From Alphaproteobacteria bacterium (lineage in GTDB: Bacteria; Pseudomonadota; Alphaproteobacteria; Micavibrionales; Micavibrionaceae), in assembly GCA_018399685.1 (NCBI GenBank), contig JAGYOK010000019.1, positions 1-38,724 on the forward strand: 38,724 nucleotides of DNA, written 5' to 3'. Position 1 is the first letter of the stretch; the number at the start of each line of letters is the position of its first letter. Both the position numbers and the translations under genes were made by a program. Positions 1-8,430 of the stretch are shown piece after piece. The notes under the pieces are model-generated. The model had not been told where the DNA came from and did not search any database. It saw only the letters and a program-made list of their open reading frames with translations.

Positions 1-1
1 G

Positions 2-727
2 GAGCGCGATTGCTCGATTCAGCGCCGCCACCAAAAACTTCTGGAAGAATGCCCTTCCCCGATTTTGAGCGAAAAAGAAAGAAAGTTTATTGGCGAGCTC
101 GCCGCGGACACTGTTCGTAAGCTGGGCTATGAAGGCGCAGGTACCATTGAATTTTTGTATGAAGATGGAAAATTTTACTTCATGGAAATGAATACACGGA
201 TTCAAGTCGAACATCCGGTTACAGAAATGGTGACAGGCATTGACCTGATCGCCGAGCAAATCCGTGTCGCAGCGGGGGAACCTCTTACAGTGTGTAATAA
301 GAGCGGCCTAAAGCTTCGCGGTCATGCCATTGAAATCCGTGTAAATGCCGAAGATCCTGAGACGTTTATCCCTTCACCGGGAAAAATTACGCAATATCAT
401 GCTCCGGGTGGTTTGGGTGTGCGCTTTGATAGCGCAATTTACTGCGGCTACAGCATCCCCCCTTATTACGATTCAATGATAGGCAAGCTTATAGTTCACG
501 GACGCGACCGTCGGGAATGCATTGCACGATTAAGGCGCGCCATCCGTGAAACTGTGATTGAAGGTATAAAGACAACACTTCCATTACAAGACTGGATTTT
601 ATCACAGCCGGATTTCGTTTCCGGTGATTACACGATTCACTGGCTGGAAAATAAGTTAGCCGAAAGGGCAGCGGAAAAAGCAGCAGGAAAATCAACGGAA
701 AAATCCAAAGGCGAAGAGCAATCATAA
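2..727 (+). CDS. accC: Biotin carboxylase, C-terminal part (5' end outside window)
   Basis: Biotin carboxylase subunit of acetyl-CoA carboxylase: ATP-dependent carboxylation of biotin on AccB, the first step of fatty acid synthesis, in the cytoplasm. The reading frame is open from base 2 and begins inside the gene with ERDCSIQRRHQKLLEE, a hallmark of the ATP-grasp domain. The next segments are the GTIEFLYE and FMEMNTRIQVEHPVTEM active-site motifs and the carboxylase C-terminal domain (HAIEIRVNAEDPETF and YDSMIGKLI). A TTG at 65 is internal and should not be taken as the start. The last ~25 residues are an Ala/Lys/Glu-rich tail beyond the usual family end. aat follows 41 bp downstream on the same strand, an order common in alphaproteobacteria. 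Identification is very firm; only the N-terminal part is missing. Confidence 0.97.
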   Translation, partial: ERDCSIQRRHQKLLEECPSPILSEKERKFIGELAADTVRKLGYEGAGTIEFLYEDGKFYFMEMNTRIQVEHPVTEMVTGIDLIAEQIRVAAGEPLTVCNKSGLKLRGHAIEIRVNAEDPETFIPSPGKITQYHAPGGLGVRFDSAIYCGYSIPPYYDSMIGKLIVHGRDRRECIARLRRAIRETVIEGIKTTLPLQDWILSQPDFVSGDYTIHWLENKLAERAAEKAAGKSTEKSKGEEQS

Positions 728-768
728 AAAAGCTGTTGTCTCAAAAAATTTTCCGGCATAGTTAATAT

Positions 769-1443
769 ATGCATATTATGTTGACGCCGGAAATACTGTT
801 GGCTGCATACTCGCAAGGCCTGTTCCCCATGGCTCAAAGCAATGACAGCCCTTATATAGACTGGCTTTGTCCTAAAGATCGTGGCCAGCTCTCGATAACC
901 CATATGCACATTCCAAAACGTCTGGCCAGATCTGTGCGTCAGATGAAGCTTAAAGGCAATCCCTATGAAATACGGGTTAACACCAGCTTCTCGCGAGTCA
1001 TAGAAGAATGCGCCATCGAATCGGAAAAGCGCCCTAATACATGGATTAATCAGGAAATCATAGAGGTGTTTAACGCACTGCATGATCTGGGTTATGCCCA
1101 CTCTTTAGAATGCTGGCAGGAGGGCGATCTGGTGGGCGGACTGTATGGAATGGCTATTGGCGCAGCATTTTTCGGTGAAAGCATGTTCTCAAAACAACGG
1201 GACGCCAGTAAAGCTGCGCTGGTACATCTTGTCGCACGGTTGTATCACGCAAAATTCGAAATTCTCGACACACAATTTGTAAACGATCATTTGCAGCAAT
1301 TCGGCGTTTACGAGGTATCACACCAAAAATATATGCAGCATTTAGAACCAGCGCTGCGCAAACGCCGTATGTTTGATTTTCATGATACAAGTGAAGCGGA
1401 TATAATTAAAAATTATTTTTCCATGCGGGCGGTGAATAGCTGA
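769..1443 (+). CDS. aat: Leucyl/phenylalanyl-tRNA--protein transferase
   Basis: Transfers Leu or Phe from aminoacyl-tRNA to proteins with N-terminal Lys or Arg, making N-degrons for ClpS/ClpAP. The 224-residue length fits the family. Visible family signatures are LTPEILLAAYSQGLFPMA at the N-terminus, IDWLCPKDRG, TWINQEIIEVFNALHDLGYAHSLE, and the GLYGMAIGAAFFGESMFS core followed by DTQFVNDHL. A second ATG at 778 is an equally possible start; neither has a strong Shine-Dalgarno sequence. The stop codon abuts the stop of the convergent DUF2155 gene, with no terminator hairpin between. ClpS and ClpA, which act downstream of Aat, are encoded a few kb away. Confidence 0.96.
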   Translation: MHIMLTPEILLAAYSQGLFPMAQSNDSPYIDWLCPKDRGQLSITHMHIPKRLARSVRQMKLKGNPYEIRVNTSFSRVIEECAIESEKRPNTWINQEIIEVFNALHDLGYAHSLECWQEGDLVGGLYGMAIGAAFFGESMFSKQRDASKAALVHLVARLYHAKFEILDTQFVNDHLQQFGVYEVSHQKYMQHLEPALRKRRMFDFHDTSEADIIKNYFSMRAVNS

Positions 1444-1998
1444 TTACTCTTCCAGTGTATCCTGATTTTCTTCAACATTTTCTTCAACAATATCGGCGCT
1501 GTTTTCACCCCCGCCATCTTGTGGCTCTTCAAGGGTCACTTCCTCTTCCTCAGGAGCGGGGAGATTGGCTTCTTGGGCATTTTTATCCAACAGGCAATCA
1601 AGAACCCAAACATCATAGATTGGATGATCCATAGCAGATAAAGCAGGGGAGGAAGAGAACATCCAGCCGCTAAACACCCACTCTGGCTCACTTCCCGGAT
1701 CAACTTCCCAAATTTGCAAAAAAGCGGCTGATTCAGGCTTTTCTATCGGAGAGGCCTTTTCACATTTTTGCACGCGAATATAAAGCGATCCGAACCGCAA
1801 GGTAGAGCCGACATCGGCTTCAAAAGTCATGGTGCGCGCAGTAACTTTATCCAAAGATTGCAGCTTAACACGGGGGAACTCGATCATCTCTCGCGCAATG
1901 GCAGTATCAGGAATGAAAATGCTGCACGCTAAAGCGAACAGTGAAAGTAAAAACAAGGCATTAATTCCCGGTTTATAAATCACCATCGTTGCCTTCAT
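1444..1998 (-). CDS. DUF2155 domain-containing exported protein
   Basis: Conserved alphaproteobacterial envelope protein of unknown function. Residues ~10-35 form a hydrophobic signal sequence (LFLLSLFALACSIF, then AIA before REMIEFP). The DUF2155 core spans ~40-135: FGSLYIRVQKCEKA, then AFLQIWEVDPGSEPEWVFSGWMFSSSPALSAMDHPIYDVWVLDC, including the two conserved cysteines. The last ~45 residues are a Glu/Asp-rich low-complexity tail. The start overlaps the end of mlaD by 26 bp; an ATG at 1986 is an alternative start with a shorter n-region. The overlap indicates co-transcription with mlaD. DUF2155 genes are often beside aat and the NDUFA12 homologue in this class, as here. A periplasmic location is inferred from the signal peptide. 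Confidence 0.88.
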   Translation of the reverse strand: MKATMVIYKPGINALFLLSLFALACSIFIPDTAIAREMIEFPRVKLQSLDKVTARTMTFEADVGSTLRFGSLYIRVQKCEKASPIEKPESAAFLQIWEVDPGSEPEWVFSGWMFSSSPALSAMDHPIYDVWVLDCLLDKNAQEANLPAPEEEEVTLEEPQDGGGENSADIVEENVEENQDTLEE

Positions 1999-2443
1999 CT
2001 TTATCTTGCATGCTGAAGATGAACTGCCCTAAAAGCTGCTCAAGATTTTGCGGCGCTTGTGTATATTGGATAGTGCCGCCCGGAGCAATCATTTCCTCAT
2101 CTGCGCCCGGCTCCAAGGCCATATATTGGCCGCCAAGCAGCCCTTCGCTGGTAATCAGTGCAGCGGTGTCTGTTGGCATTTTGTATTCACTGCGGATATT
2201 CATGTGCACCCGCGCCAGATAGGTTTCAGGCATAAGCTCGATTTGTGACACTGTGCCAACCTTAACCCCGCTGATCTGGACTATATCGCCGGGTTTAAGC
2301 CCGCCAACGCTGGAAAACTCAGCCATAATCTTATATCCGTCTGTATCTGCGATATCTGCGGTTTTAATGCTGTAGAGCAGGAACATCCCCGCAGCTAAAA
2401 GAACAATGGCTCCTAAAATTGTTTCGACAAGACTGCGTTTCAT
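1973..2443 (-). CDS. mlaD: MlaD-like MCE-domain phospholipid transport protein
   Basis: Substrate-binding MCE component of an Mla-type system that moves phospholipids between outer and inner membrane. I chose the ATG at 2443 (MKRSLVETILGAIV) rather than the further upstream in-frame codon because the hydrophobic anchor (residues ~8-26) then sits at the N-terminus as in known MlaD. The MCE domain follows: ADTDGYKIMAEFSSVGGLKPGDIVQISGVKVGTV and later SEGLLGGQYMALEPG. The ~156-residue length is normal. It overlaps the downstream DUF2155 gene. The ATPase, permease and MlaC partners (mlaF, mlaE, mlaC) are not in this window, so they are presumably elsewhere in the genome, as is common in alphaproteobacteria. 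Confidence 0.9.
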   Translation of the reverse strand: MKRSLVETILGAIVLLAAGMFLLYSIKTADIADTDGYKIMAEFSSVGGLKPGDIVQISGVKVGTVSQIELMPETYLARVHMNIRSEYKMPTDTAALITSEGLLGGQYMALEPGADEEMIAPGGTIQYTQAPQNLEQLLGQFIFSMQDKDEGNDGDL

Positions 2444-2531
2444 ATGCGTATATCCAAAATAGTAAATTCGATTCGTTAATACTTTAAGAGTTAACACGAC
2501 TTCGCCCGGATCGTAAAGGCTTTAGAGCAGG

Positions 2532-2930
2532 TTATCCGACGGGTTTCCACGGCTCATAATCTCCCGTAGCTTTCGGGCGCTTCCCGTCTGCCAGCAAGTG
2601 GCCGGGAGGCAGGCAGGCGTGACTTGTCCCCGTCATATTTCCTTCGGGAGGCTTCTGCCGCGGGCGGCGATAAGACTCACTCTTACCATTGGGCACTATG
2701 TCTGTTTGATGGTGAAGCCACCCGTGCCACTCAGGTGGAACATTGCTAGGCTCTGGCTCACCCTTATACATAACCCATCGACGAGTTTGTTTATAATTCT
2801 TGCGTGCCTTGGCTTCATGATATGTGTTGCCATATCCGTCTGTCCCCACTTCGACGCTTTTAGTTATCGCAGAGAAGAGTAGGATATGCGCGGGCGACAG
2901 CCTGCCCAGAAATTTTAAAAGACTTTTCAT
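2532..2930 (-). CDS. NDUFA12-family accessory subunit of NADH:ubiquinone oxidoreductase
   Basis: Homologue of the mitochondrial complex I accessory subunit NDUFA12 (B17.2), found in alphaproteobacteria and mitochondria, where it sits on the peripheral arm of complex I. The family block is clear: VEVGTDGYGNTYHEAK, then RRWVMYKGEPEPSNVPPEWHGWLHH near residues 50-75, and a basic, Pro-rich C-terminus ending DYEPWKPVG. The length of 132 residues is typical. ATG start at 2930. The mlaD start lies ~90 bp downstream on the same strand, so co-transcription is possible. Its presence supports an alphaproteobacterial origin for the window. Confidence 0.93.
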   Translation of the reverse strand: MKSLLKFLGRLSPAHILLFSAITKSVEVGTDGYGNTYHEAKARKNYKQTRRWVMYKGEPEPSNVPPEWHGWLHHQTDIVPNGKSESYRRPRQKPPEGNMTGTSHACLPPGHLLADGKRPKATGDYEPWKPVG

Positions 2931-3017
2931 TAAAACGTGCCATTTACATTTACATCTGTAATCATATTTTGCAATTATGGCATGACCCGCAAAAAACGGA
3001 AAGGCGAAATAAAAAGA

Positions 3018-3482
3018 ATGTCTCTACAAAAAAAATTACAAGACTGCTGTTTTGATCTGCCAAAGCTCGCAGCTCCGGCAGCAAATTACATCCCTTACGT
3101 GATTACAGGAAATCTGGTTTACGTGTCCGGCCAAATCCCGTTCCTTAATGGGGAGAAAATGCATCTGGGTCGCCTTGGCGAAGATTTAACTGTGGAAGAG
3201 GGAGCAAAAGCGGCGCAGGCCTGCGCGCTTAATATTCTGGCTCAGGTTAATGAAGCTGTCGGCGGCGAGTGGTCACGCGTGAAACGCTGTGTAAAGCTTG
3301 GTGGTTTTGTTAATTCTACGCCTGATTTTACCGATCAGCCGCTGGTCATTAACGGTGCTTCCAATCTTATCGGTGAGGTTATGGGCGATGCTGGCCGTCA
3401 TGCGCGCTTTGCCGTAGGAGCGCCCTCCCTGCCGCTCGGCGTAGCCGTAGAAATTGACGCGATTTTTGAAATTGATACGTAA
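3018..3482 (+). CDS. RidA/YjgF/UK114-family protein
   Basis: Rid-family protein of ~154 residues. Classical RidA hydrolyses reactive enamine/imine intermediates such as those from serine/threonine dehydratase, but this longer subfamily has no assigned substrate. Visible features: LPKLAAPAANYIPYVITGNLVYVSGQIPF at the N-terminus, VKRCVKLGGFVNSTPDFTDQPLVINGASNL in the middle, and GRHARFAVGAPSLPLGVAVEIDAIFEI at the end; the last contains the Arg equivalent to the carboxylate-binding residue of RidA. The ATG at 3018 was chosen because the family normally starts around MSLxxKLxxxxFDLP; upstream in-frame codons at 2937 and 2982 give an unmatched basic extension. Divergent from the NDUFA12 gene. Confidence 0.88.
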   Translation: MSLQKKLQDCCFDLPKLAAPAANYIPYVITGNLVYVSGQIPFLNGEKMHLGRLGEDLTVEEGAKAAQACALNILAQVNEAVGGEWSRVKRCVKLGGFVNSTPDFTDQPLVINGASNLIGEVMGDAGRHARFAVGAPSLPLGVAVEIDAIFEIDT

Positions 3483-3502
3483 ATGACGCGTAAATAATTC
3501 CG

Positions 3503-4399
3503 TTAATCCGCCAGCTTGTTTTCCAGAGCTTGCCAGCGCTTGAACATGGTCAGGGCGCTGTCATGCCCCATTTGAGTGTATATAGTCATAGCTGGCTGAT
3601 GTTGTTTTATTTCCGCGCGTACCTGGGACTCTCTCACCCTTATTTCCGCGATATCTTCGTGGCTAAGGCCGTAATAGACCTGCCTGATCCCGACACTGAT
3701 AATTAAGGCCTGCCCCATCATTGTAGGTTCACTGGAACAGTATAAGACACAATCTGAAAGGTCTGATTTTTCAAGCCGTTCTACTGTCTGACGGATCGCC
3801 ATGATTTCCGCATGTGCCGTTGGATCAACGCGCGAAGTAATGCCGTTAACACCCTCTCCCAGAATTTCCCCCTCTTTAGAGGCAACCACAGCGCCAAACG
3901 GCCCCCCTTTGCGGGATTTAGCATTCTGCTCTGCCAGATCAATAGCCCGCTGCATAAGCTGATCGGGAGAGTAGCGGTTAACATACGTCTTCGTAGCAAA
4001 AGCATTCAGGTTATGACCGTATCGTTTCAAAACCGCTTTAGTTATACTGATTAATCTTTCCGGCTCTACAGGTTTTTGAAGAACGCGGGTTACACCAAGC
4101 TTTTGGGCACGGGTTAAAATGTCGGTTGATTCGTCTGCTGTAATAATGACAACGGGAACATCAATATCATAGGCAACCATATGCTGGACAAAAGCAAACC
4201 CGCCTTTAGGCTCCATATTCAAATCAACAAGAGCCATATCCGGCGTTTGTGATTCCACAGCCGCAATGGCTTCATCGCCGTCACGCACCGGTATAATATT
4301 AAATCCTTGTGTTTTAAGCACACTGGCCATTAACTCACGACTGATATCGTTATCCTCAGCAATAAGTATGTTAATGTCACGAGCCGGTTGCGTAAGCAT
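3503..4399 (-). CDS. Response regulator receiver domain fused to a degenerate nucleoside-deaminase-like domain
   Basis: A 298-residue two-domain protein. Residues ~8-125 are a complete REC domain: acidic pair E15/D16, phospho-acceptor D59 in LVDLNM, and K109 in LQKP. Residues ~145-298 resemble the CMP/guanine deaminase family: GGPFGAVVASKEGEILGEG, then HAE (H186, E188) in TAHAEIMAIRQ, then LYCSSEPTMMGQAL. In active deaminases the latter reads like EPCxMC; here the two zinc-ligand cysteines are replaced by T216 and G219, so zinc binding and catalysis are doubtful. The start is set by TTGGAG 9 nt before the ATG at 4399; an upstream TTG at 4414 is part of that ribosome-binding site. A 10-bp direct repeat of ccaatataat lies just upstream (4412-4431). 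No sensor kinase is adjacent. The output could be phospho-regulated nucleotide binding or protein contact. Confidence 0.85.
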   Translation of the reverse strand: MLTQPARDINILIAEDNDISRELMASVLKTQGFNIIPVRDGDEAIAAVESQTPDMALVDLNMEPKGGFAFVQHMVAYDIDVPVVIITADESTDILTRAQKLGVTRVLQKPVEPERLISITKAVLKRYGHNLNAFATKTYVNRYSPDQLMQRAIDLAEQNAKSRKGGPFGAVVASKEGEILGEGVNGITSRVDPTAHAEIMAIRQTVERLEKSDLSDCVLYCSSEPTMMGQALIISVGIRQVYYGLSHEDIAEIRVRESQVRAEIKQHQPAMTIYTQMGHDSALTMFKRWQALENKLAD

Positions 4400-4491
4400 G
4401 TTAGAAAACTCCAATATAATCCAATATAATAAAGAACGGTCACGTGATATGATATAGCAGACGGCAATCTTATACCAGAGGGTACTATACC

Positions 4492-5205
4492 ATGAATTTT
4501 AAAGCAGAAAACGGCAATGTTCTTGTTTATATATTGATCGCTGTTGCTTTATTTGCTGCTCTGGGATTTGTCGTTTCCAACATGATGCGCTCTTCAGGCG
4601 GTTCGGTAAGCGGCGAAAAAGACGTTATCTTTGCTTCGGATGTTCTTAACTATGGCAAATCGATGCGTGACATGGTTCAGTACATGCGCATATCCAAGGG
4701 TTGTAGCGACAACCAGATCAGTTTTGAGCGTCACCCTTTTGATGGAACAGACAGCGACTACGTCAATTCGAATGCACCGGGCGACTTCTCGTGTCATTTA
4801 TTTCACCCTCGTGGCGGAGCTATGGGCTATCAGGCGGGAATCAAAGATGTAAACGGAGGTCTGGGCTGGATTTTCACTGGGACAAATGATGGAGAAAAAA
4901 TCGGAAAACAGTGTGATTTTGATAGATGCGCCGATCTTATCGCTGTGCTTCCGGATATTTCACCGGCTTTATGCAGAAAAATTAACGAAACTCTTGGTAT
5001 TGCGGCAGATAATAATTTTACGACACAAGAGGATAACAGCTTTGAAATTGATCCGTTTCAGGGAAACTATTCATATGAGGCCAGACTATCGGATAAAGCA
5101 ACATTAGGAGAGCTTGAGGGACGCTCAGCGGGCTGCGTAAGAGGCAATACGAACCCTCAGGACTCAAACAAATATTACTTCTATCAGGTATTGCTGGCTC
5201 GCTAG
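4492..5205 (+). CDS. Pilin-like single-pass membrane protein (paralogue of the gene at 14275-14982)
   Basis: A 237-residue protein of unknown function. One N-terminal hydrophobic helix (GNVLVYILIAVALFAALGF, residues ~8-26) precedes a ~205-residue extracytoplasmic domain, the architecture of pseudopilins or TadE-like proteins, but no canonical prepilin cleavage motif (G-FxxxE) is present. The domain has several cysteines (SKGCSD, FSCHLF, KQCDFDRC, ALCRK, AGCVR), so disulphides are likely. It ends FYQVLLAR. The paralogue at 14275-14982 shares GNVLxYILIAVxLFxALGF, FASxVxxY, HPxGG, a central LC motif and the FYxVLxAR end. The ATG at 4492 follows AGAGGG with a spacing of ~8. It is convergent with clpA. 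No pilus assembly genes are nearby. Function is not assigned. Confidence 0.75.
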   Translation: MNFKAENGNVLVYILIAVALFAALGFVVSNMMRSSGGSVSGEKDVIFASDVLNYGKSMRDMVQYMRISKGCSDNQISFERHPFDGTDSDYVNSNAPGDFSCHLFHPRGGAMGYQAGIKDVNGGLGWIFTGTNDGEKIGKQCDFDRCADLIAVLPDISPALCRKINETLGIAADNNFTTQEDNSFEIDPFQGNYSYEARLSDKATLGELEGRSAGCVRGNTNPQDSNKYYFYQVLLAR

Positions 5206-5224
5206 AGGTTAGAACCTATAAGCC

Positions 5225-7546
5225 TTAATGCTCGATCTTATTATCAGCCTGTTCAGATTCGGCCTTATTATTTCGTTCTCTACGCCTTCTCGGATTAACA
5301 GACTCATATTTAAATGAAAGCTTCCCGCTGTCATAATTAATTGAGACCGTACCGCCGTTTTTAAGCTGTCCGAACAATATCTCTTCTGCCAAAGGCTGTT
5401 TGATCTGGTCTTGAATGATTCGCGCTAACGGACGCGCGCCCATTGCGATATCATAACCTTCTTCTGCCAGATATTTCCGCGCAGCAGAGCTTAATTCAAT
5501 GCTGACATTCTTGTCAGAAAGCAGCGCTTCAAGCTGCATGATAAATTTGTCAACAACCAGCTCAACCGTTTCATGAGAAAGGTTTTTGAACGGAACAATA
5601 GCATCCAGACGGTTACGAAATTCCGGTGTAAAGGTTTTGGTAATGGCCTCGCTATCGCCATAGCCCTGATCGCCAATCTCCCGCCCAAACCCGATCGGTT
5701 TGCGCGCAATATCCGCAGCTCCTGCATTGGTGGTCATAATTAAGATAACATTGCGAAAATCAATGGTTTTACCATTATTATCAGTCAGCTTCCCGTAGTC
5801 CATTACCTGCAGCAAAATGTTGAACAGATCAGGGTGCGCCTTTTCAATTTCGTCAAGTAGCAATACGCTGTGCGGATGCTGGTCAACCTGATCGGTCATC
5901 AGGCCGCCTTGCTCAAATCCCACATATCCCGGAGGGCTTCCGATAAGGCGCGAAACCGAGTGACGCTCCATATATTCTGACATATCAAAGCGCAGAAGTT
6001 CCACACCCAAAGATATGGAAAGCTGCCGCGCTACTTCGGTTTTACCGACACCGGTCGGGCCAGAGAACAGATAACACCCAATCGGCTTGTCAGGATCGCG
6101 CAGCCCCGCACGCGCCATTTTCACCGAATTGCAAAGCAGGTCAATCGCCTGATCCTGATCGTAAACCAGAGTTTTAAGATCACGCTGCAATGTTTGAAGC
6201 GCCTCGCGGTCATTCTTGTTCATGGTAGCAGAAGGAATGCGCGCAATCGCCGAGACGACATCCTCGATATCTTTTCTGCCAACTGTTTTTTTGCGCTGAT
6301 CTTCCGGCACAAGCATTTGTGCTGCACCAACTTCATCAATAATATCAATAGCTTTGTCCGGTAGCTTGCGGTCGCCAATATATTTTGCCGAAAGCTCTGC
6401 TGCGGCTCTTAATGCGCTGAGCGTGTATTTAATATTGTGGTGCTTTTCGTAATAAGGTTGGAGGCCGACAAGAATTTTTATAGTATCTTCAACGCTCGGC
6501 TCTTCAACATCAATTTTCTGGAAGCGACGTGCTAATGCCCGGTCTTTTTCAAAATAATTGCGATATTCCTTGTATGTTGTTGAGCCAACACAGCGCAACT
6601 GTCCGTTCGAAAGGGCGGGCTTTAAAAGATTAGACGCATCCATCGCCCCGCCACTGGTTGATCCGGCGCCAATAATAGTATGAATTTCGTCAATAAATAA
6701 AACCGATTCAGGAACGTTTTTCAGTTCGGTCAACACGGCTTTAAGGCGCTCTTCAAAGTCGCCGCGATAGCGGGTTCCAGCCAGCAACGCACCCATATCA
6801 AGAGCATAAATCACGGCATTGTGCAGCACCTCTGGCACATCTTTTTCTACGATACGCTTTGCCAGCCCTTCGGCAATGGCAGTTTTCCCGACCCCCGGAT
6901 CTCCTACATAAAGCGGGTTGTTCTTTGATCTCCTGCACAATATTTGTATTGTGCGCTCTACCTCTTTGTCACGGCCAATTAGTGGATCAATTTTACCATC
7001 AGCAGCCTTTTGATTAAGATCGGTACAATAAGCGTCCAGCGCATCTTTTCCGACCTTGGTTTCTCCGTCCTCTTCTGTTCCTTGTGGCGCAGCGCCGGGA
7101 GTGTCTTGCGAAATAACCTTGGCGATGCCGTGCGAAATATAGTTTACCGCATCAAAGCGTGTCATGTCGCGCTCTTGCAGCATATAAACAGCATGGCTCT
7201 CACGTTCGGAAAACAGTGCAACAAGCACGTTCGCTCCCGTGACTTCCTCACGCCCCGAAGATTGCACATGTATGGCGGCGCGTTGAAGCACGCGCTGAAA
7301 AGCATTAGTAGGCTTTGACTCGTCAATTTCTTTATTTACCAAAGAACCCAGATCATTCTCGATATAGCTTGCCAGCATCATGGTGAGTTCATCAAGATCA
7401 ATGCCACACGCACGCATGACAGCCTTTGCATCATGGTCACTGACAAGAGCGAATAATAAGTGCTCCAGCGTGGCATATTCGTGGTGCTTGTCGTTGGCTA
7501 TAGCCAAAGCGTGATGCAGAGTTTGTTCAAGGTTTCGAGAAAGCAT
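5225..7546 (-). CDS. clpA: ClpA, ATP-dependent unfoldase of the ClpAP protease
   Basis: AAA+ unfoldase that feeds substrates, including ClpS-delivered N-degron proteins, to ClpP in the cytoplasm. The 773 residues comprise a Clp_N double repeat (~1-145), D1 with Walker A GDPGVGKT (215-222) and Walker B LFIDEIH (283-289), and D2 with Walker A GPTGVGKT (496-503) and Walker B LLLDEIE (562-568). The IGF tripeptide at 618-620 is the expected ClpP-docking loop. There is no long middle coiled-coil, so this is ClpA rather than ClpB or ClpC. A basic/acidic tail ([14 protein letters not shown]) closes the protein. AGGA lies 8 nt before the ATG. clpS lies upstream on the same strand with a 387-bp gap containing a terminator-like hairpin, so clpA probably has its own promoter. 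Confidence 0.98.
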   Translation of the reverse strand: MLSRNLEQTLHHALAIANDKHHEYATLEHLLFALVSDHDAKAVMRACGIDLDELTMMLASYIENDLGSLVNKEIDESKPTNAFQRVLQRAAIHVQSSGREEVTGANVLVALFSERESHAVYMLQERDMTRFDAVNYISHGIAKVISQDTPGAAPQGTEEDGETKVGKDALDAYCTDLNQKAADGKIDPLIGRDKEVERTIQILCRRSKNNPLYVGDPGVGKTAIAEGLAKRIVEKDVPEVLHNAVIYALDMGALLAGTRYRGDFEERLKAVLTELKNVPESVLFIDEIHTIIGAGSTSGGAMDASNLLKPALSNGQLRCVGSTTYKEYRNYFEKDRALARRFQKIDVEEPSVEDTIKILVGLQPYYEKHHNIKYTLSALRAAAELSAKYIGDRKLPDKAIDIIDEVGAAQMLVPEDQRKKTVGRKDIEDVVSAIARIPSATMNKNDREALQTLQRDLKTLVYDQDQAIDLLCNSVKMARAGLRDPDKPIGCYLFSGPTGVGKTEVARQLSISLGVELLRFDMSEYMERHSVSRLIGSPPGYVGFEQGGLMTDQVDQHPHSVLLLDEIEKAHPDLFNILLQVMDYGKLTDNNGKTIDFRNVILIMTTNAGAADIARKPIGFGREIGDQGYGDSEAITKTFTPEFRNRLDAIVPFKNLSHETVELVVDKFIMQLEALLSDKNVSIELSSAARKYLAEEGYDIAMGARPLARIIQDQIKQPLAEEILFGQLKNGGTVSINYDSGKLSFKYESVNPRRRRERNNKAESEQADNKIEH

Positions 7547-7933
7547 TGAGTTATCCTGATACTAAAAAATGAAGACAGGGGTCATTCTAACACAGACTTT
7601 TTCGCTTCGCTACGGTCGAGCGATCACATACCGTTCAATTAAAAACGCCTCCCGGCATATTTGCCGGAAAGGCGCTTTAATCAATCGCTCATGCCCCACA
7701 CAAAGCCCCCTCCGGGATAACACGAACGAAAACTGTTCAACTAACTCTTCTAATTTTGCATACTATTTCAATGTATTTCCCCAATGCATATCAAGGTATT
7801 CCAATAATAGATGTTTGCATTGTAACTTATGCATAGCTTAGAGTAGAGCGATTCGTCAAGTTTTTTCGTTTATTTTTTTGTTAATCAGAAGATGTTTTTT
7901 AAAAAAACAAAGATATAACAGCCACTTATAAAG
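7547..7933. other. 387-bp gap between clpS and clpA
   Basis: No convincing gene on either strand; a 90-codon frame on the + strand (7569-7841) has no recognisable features. The region holds one GC-rich hairpin with an oligo-T run on the - strand (see the terminator at 7641-7674). The AT-rich remainder would contain the clpA promoter and a long clpA leader. The motif TGCAT recurs at about 7756, 7784, 7813 and 7829. I see no clear -35/-10 pair. Confidence 0.5.
7641..7674 (-). terminator. Rho-independent terminator-like hairpin downstream of clpS
   Basis: On the - strand a ~11-bp GC-rich stem with a single-base bulge (arms 7646-7656 and 7663-7674, six-base AT loop) is followed by five T residues (7645-7641). 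It lies ~260 nt after the clpS stop and ~100 nt before the clpA start. It could end clpS transcription or attenuate read-through into clpA. Confidence 0.6.
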
Positions 7934-8311
7934 CTATTCTTTTTCCATTGTGCATTGAAGAGGCTGCTCGTTAGCTCTGGCATAGTCCATAACCTGCGTT
8001 ACTTTTGTTTCTGCGACTTCATGGGTAAAGACACCGCAAACGCCAACTCCTCTCCGGTGGACATGGAGCATAATCTCTGTTGCTTCCTGCCGATTCTTTT
8101 TAAAAATATTTTCCAGCACATGAACAACGAACTCCATCGGAGTATAATCGTCGTTAAGCAAAAGAACTTTATACATCGATGGCTTTTGCGTTTTTGGACG
8201 ACTCTTGAGAACCAGGCCGTGCTTGGTATGCGGAGAAGACCTGTCATTATCCCCCGAATCATCGTCTTCGCAGCGTACATAAAATCTTTTGGTGTTTAGA
8301 ATAATGTGCAT
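7934..8311 (-). CDS. clpS: ClpS adaptor, N-degron recognition
   Basis: Adaptor that binds N-terminal Leu, Phe, Tyr or Trp and hands substrates to ClpA. The conserved core is unmistakable: [20 protein letters not shown] with N53-D54-D55 in the pocket, [17 protein letters not shown] with H85 corresponding to the pocket histidine, and the C-terminal [20 protein letters not shown] followed by CTMEKE. The N-terminal ~40 residues are a polar, variable extension, normal for the family, which is needed to reach into ClpA. The ATG at 8311 lacks a strong Shine-Dalgarno sequence, so the exact start is uncertain. It pairs functionally with clpA downstream and aat at the left of the window. Confidence 0.97.
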   Translation of the reverse strand: MHIILNTKRFYVRCEDDDSGDNDRSSPHTKHGLVLKSRPKTQKPSMYKVLLLNDDYTPMEFVVHVLENIFKKNRQEATEIMLHVHRRGVGVCGVFTHEVAETKVTQVMDYARANEQPLQCTMEKE

Positions 8312-8430
8312 GTTTTTAATTATTTTATAGATCCTGATCTTGGGTGTACCATAAACTATATTGATGTATTATTATATCAAGGGCAAAAACAAAGCTGCAA
8401 GATGAAAAACTAGAGCCGCCGCGCCAATAT

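Noticed and set aside
637-1101. - strand frame overlapping accC and aat
   Set aside because: Antisense shadow of two conserved genes.
7569-7841. 90-codon frame on the + strand between clpA and clpS
   Set aside because: Its protein is low-complexity-free but has no domain, no signal peptide and poor ribosome-binding site, and it crosses a hairpin. I read it as non-coding.
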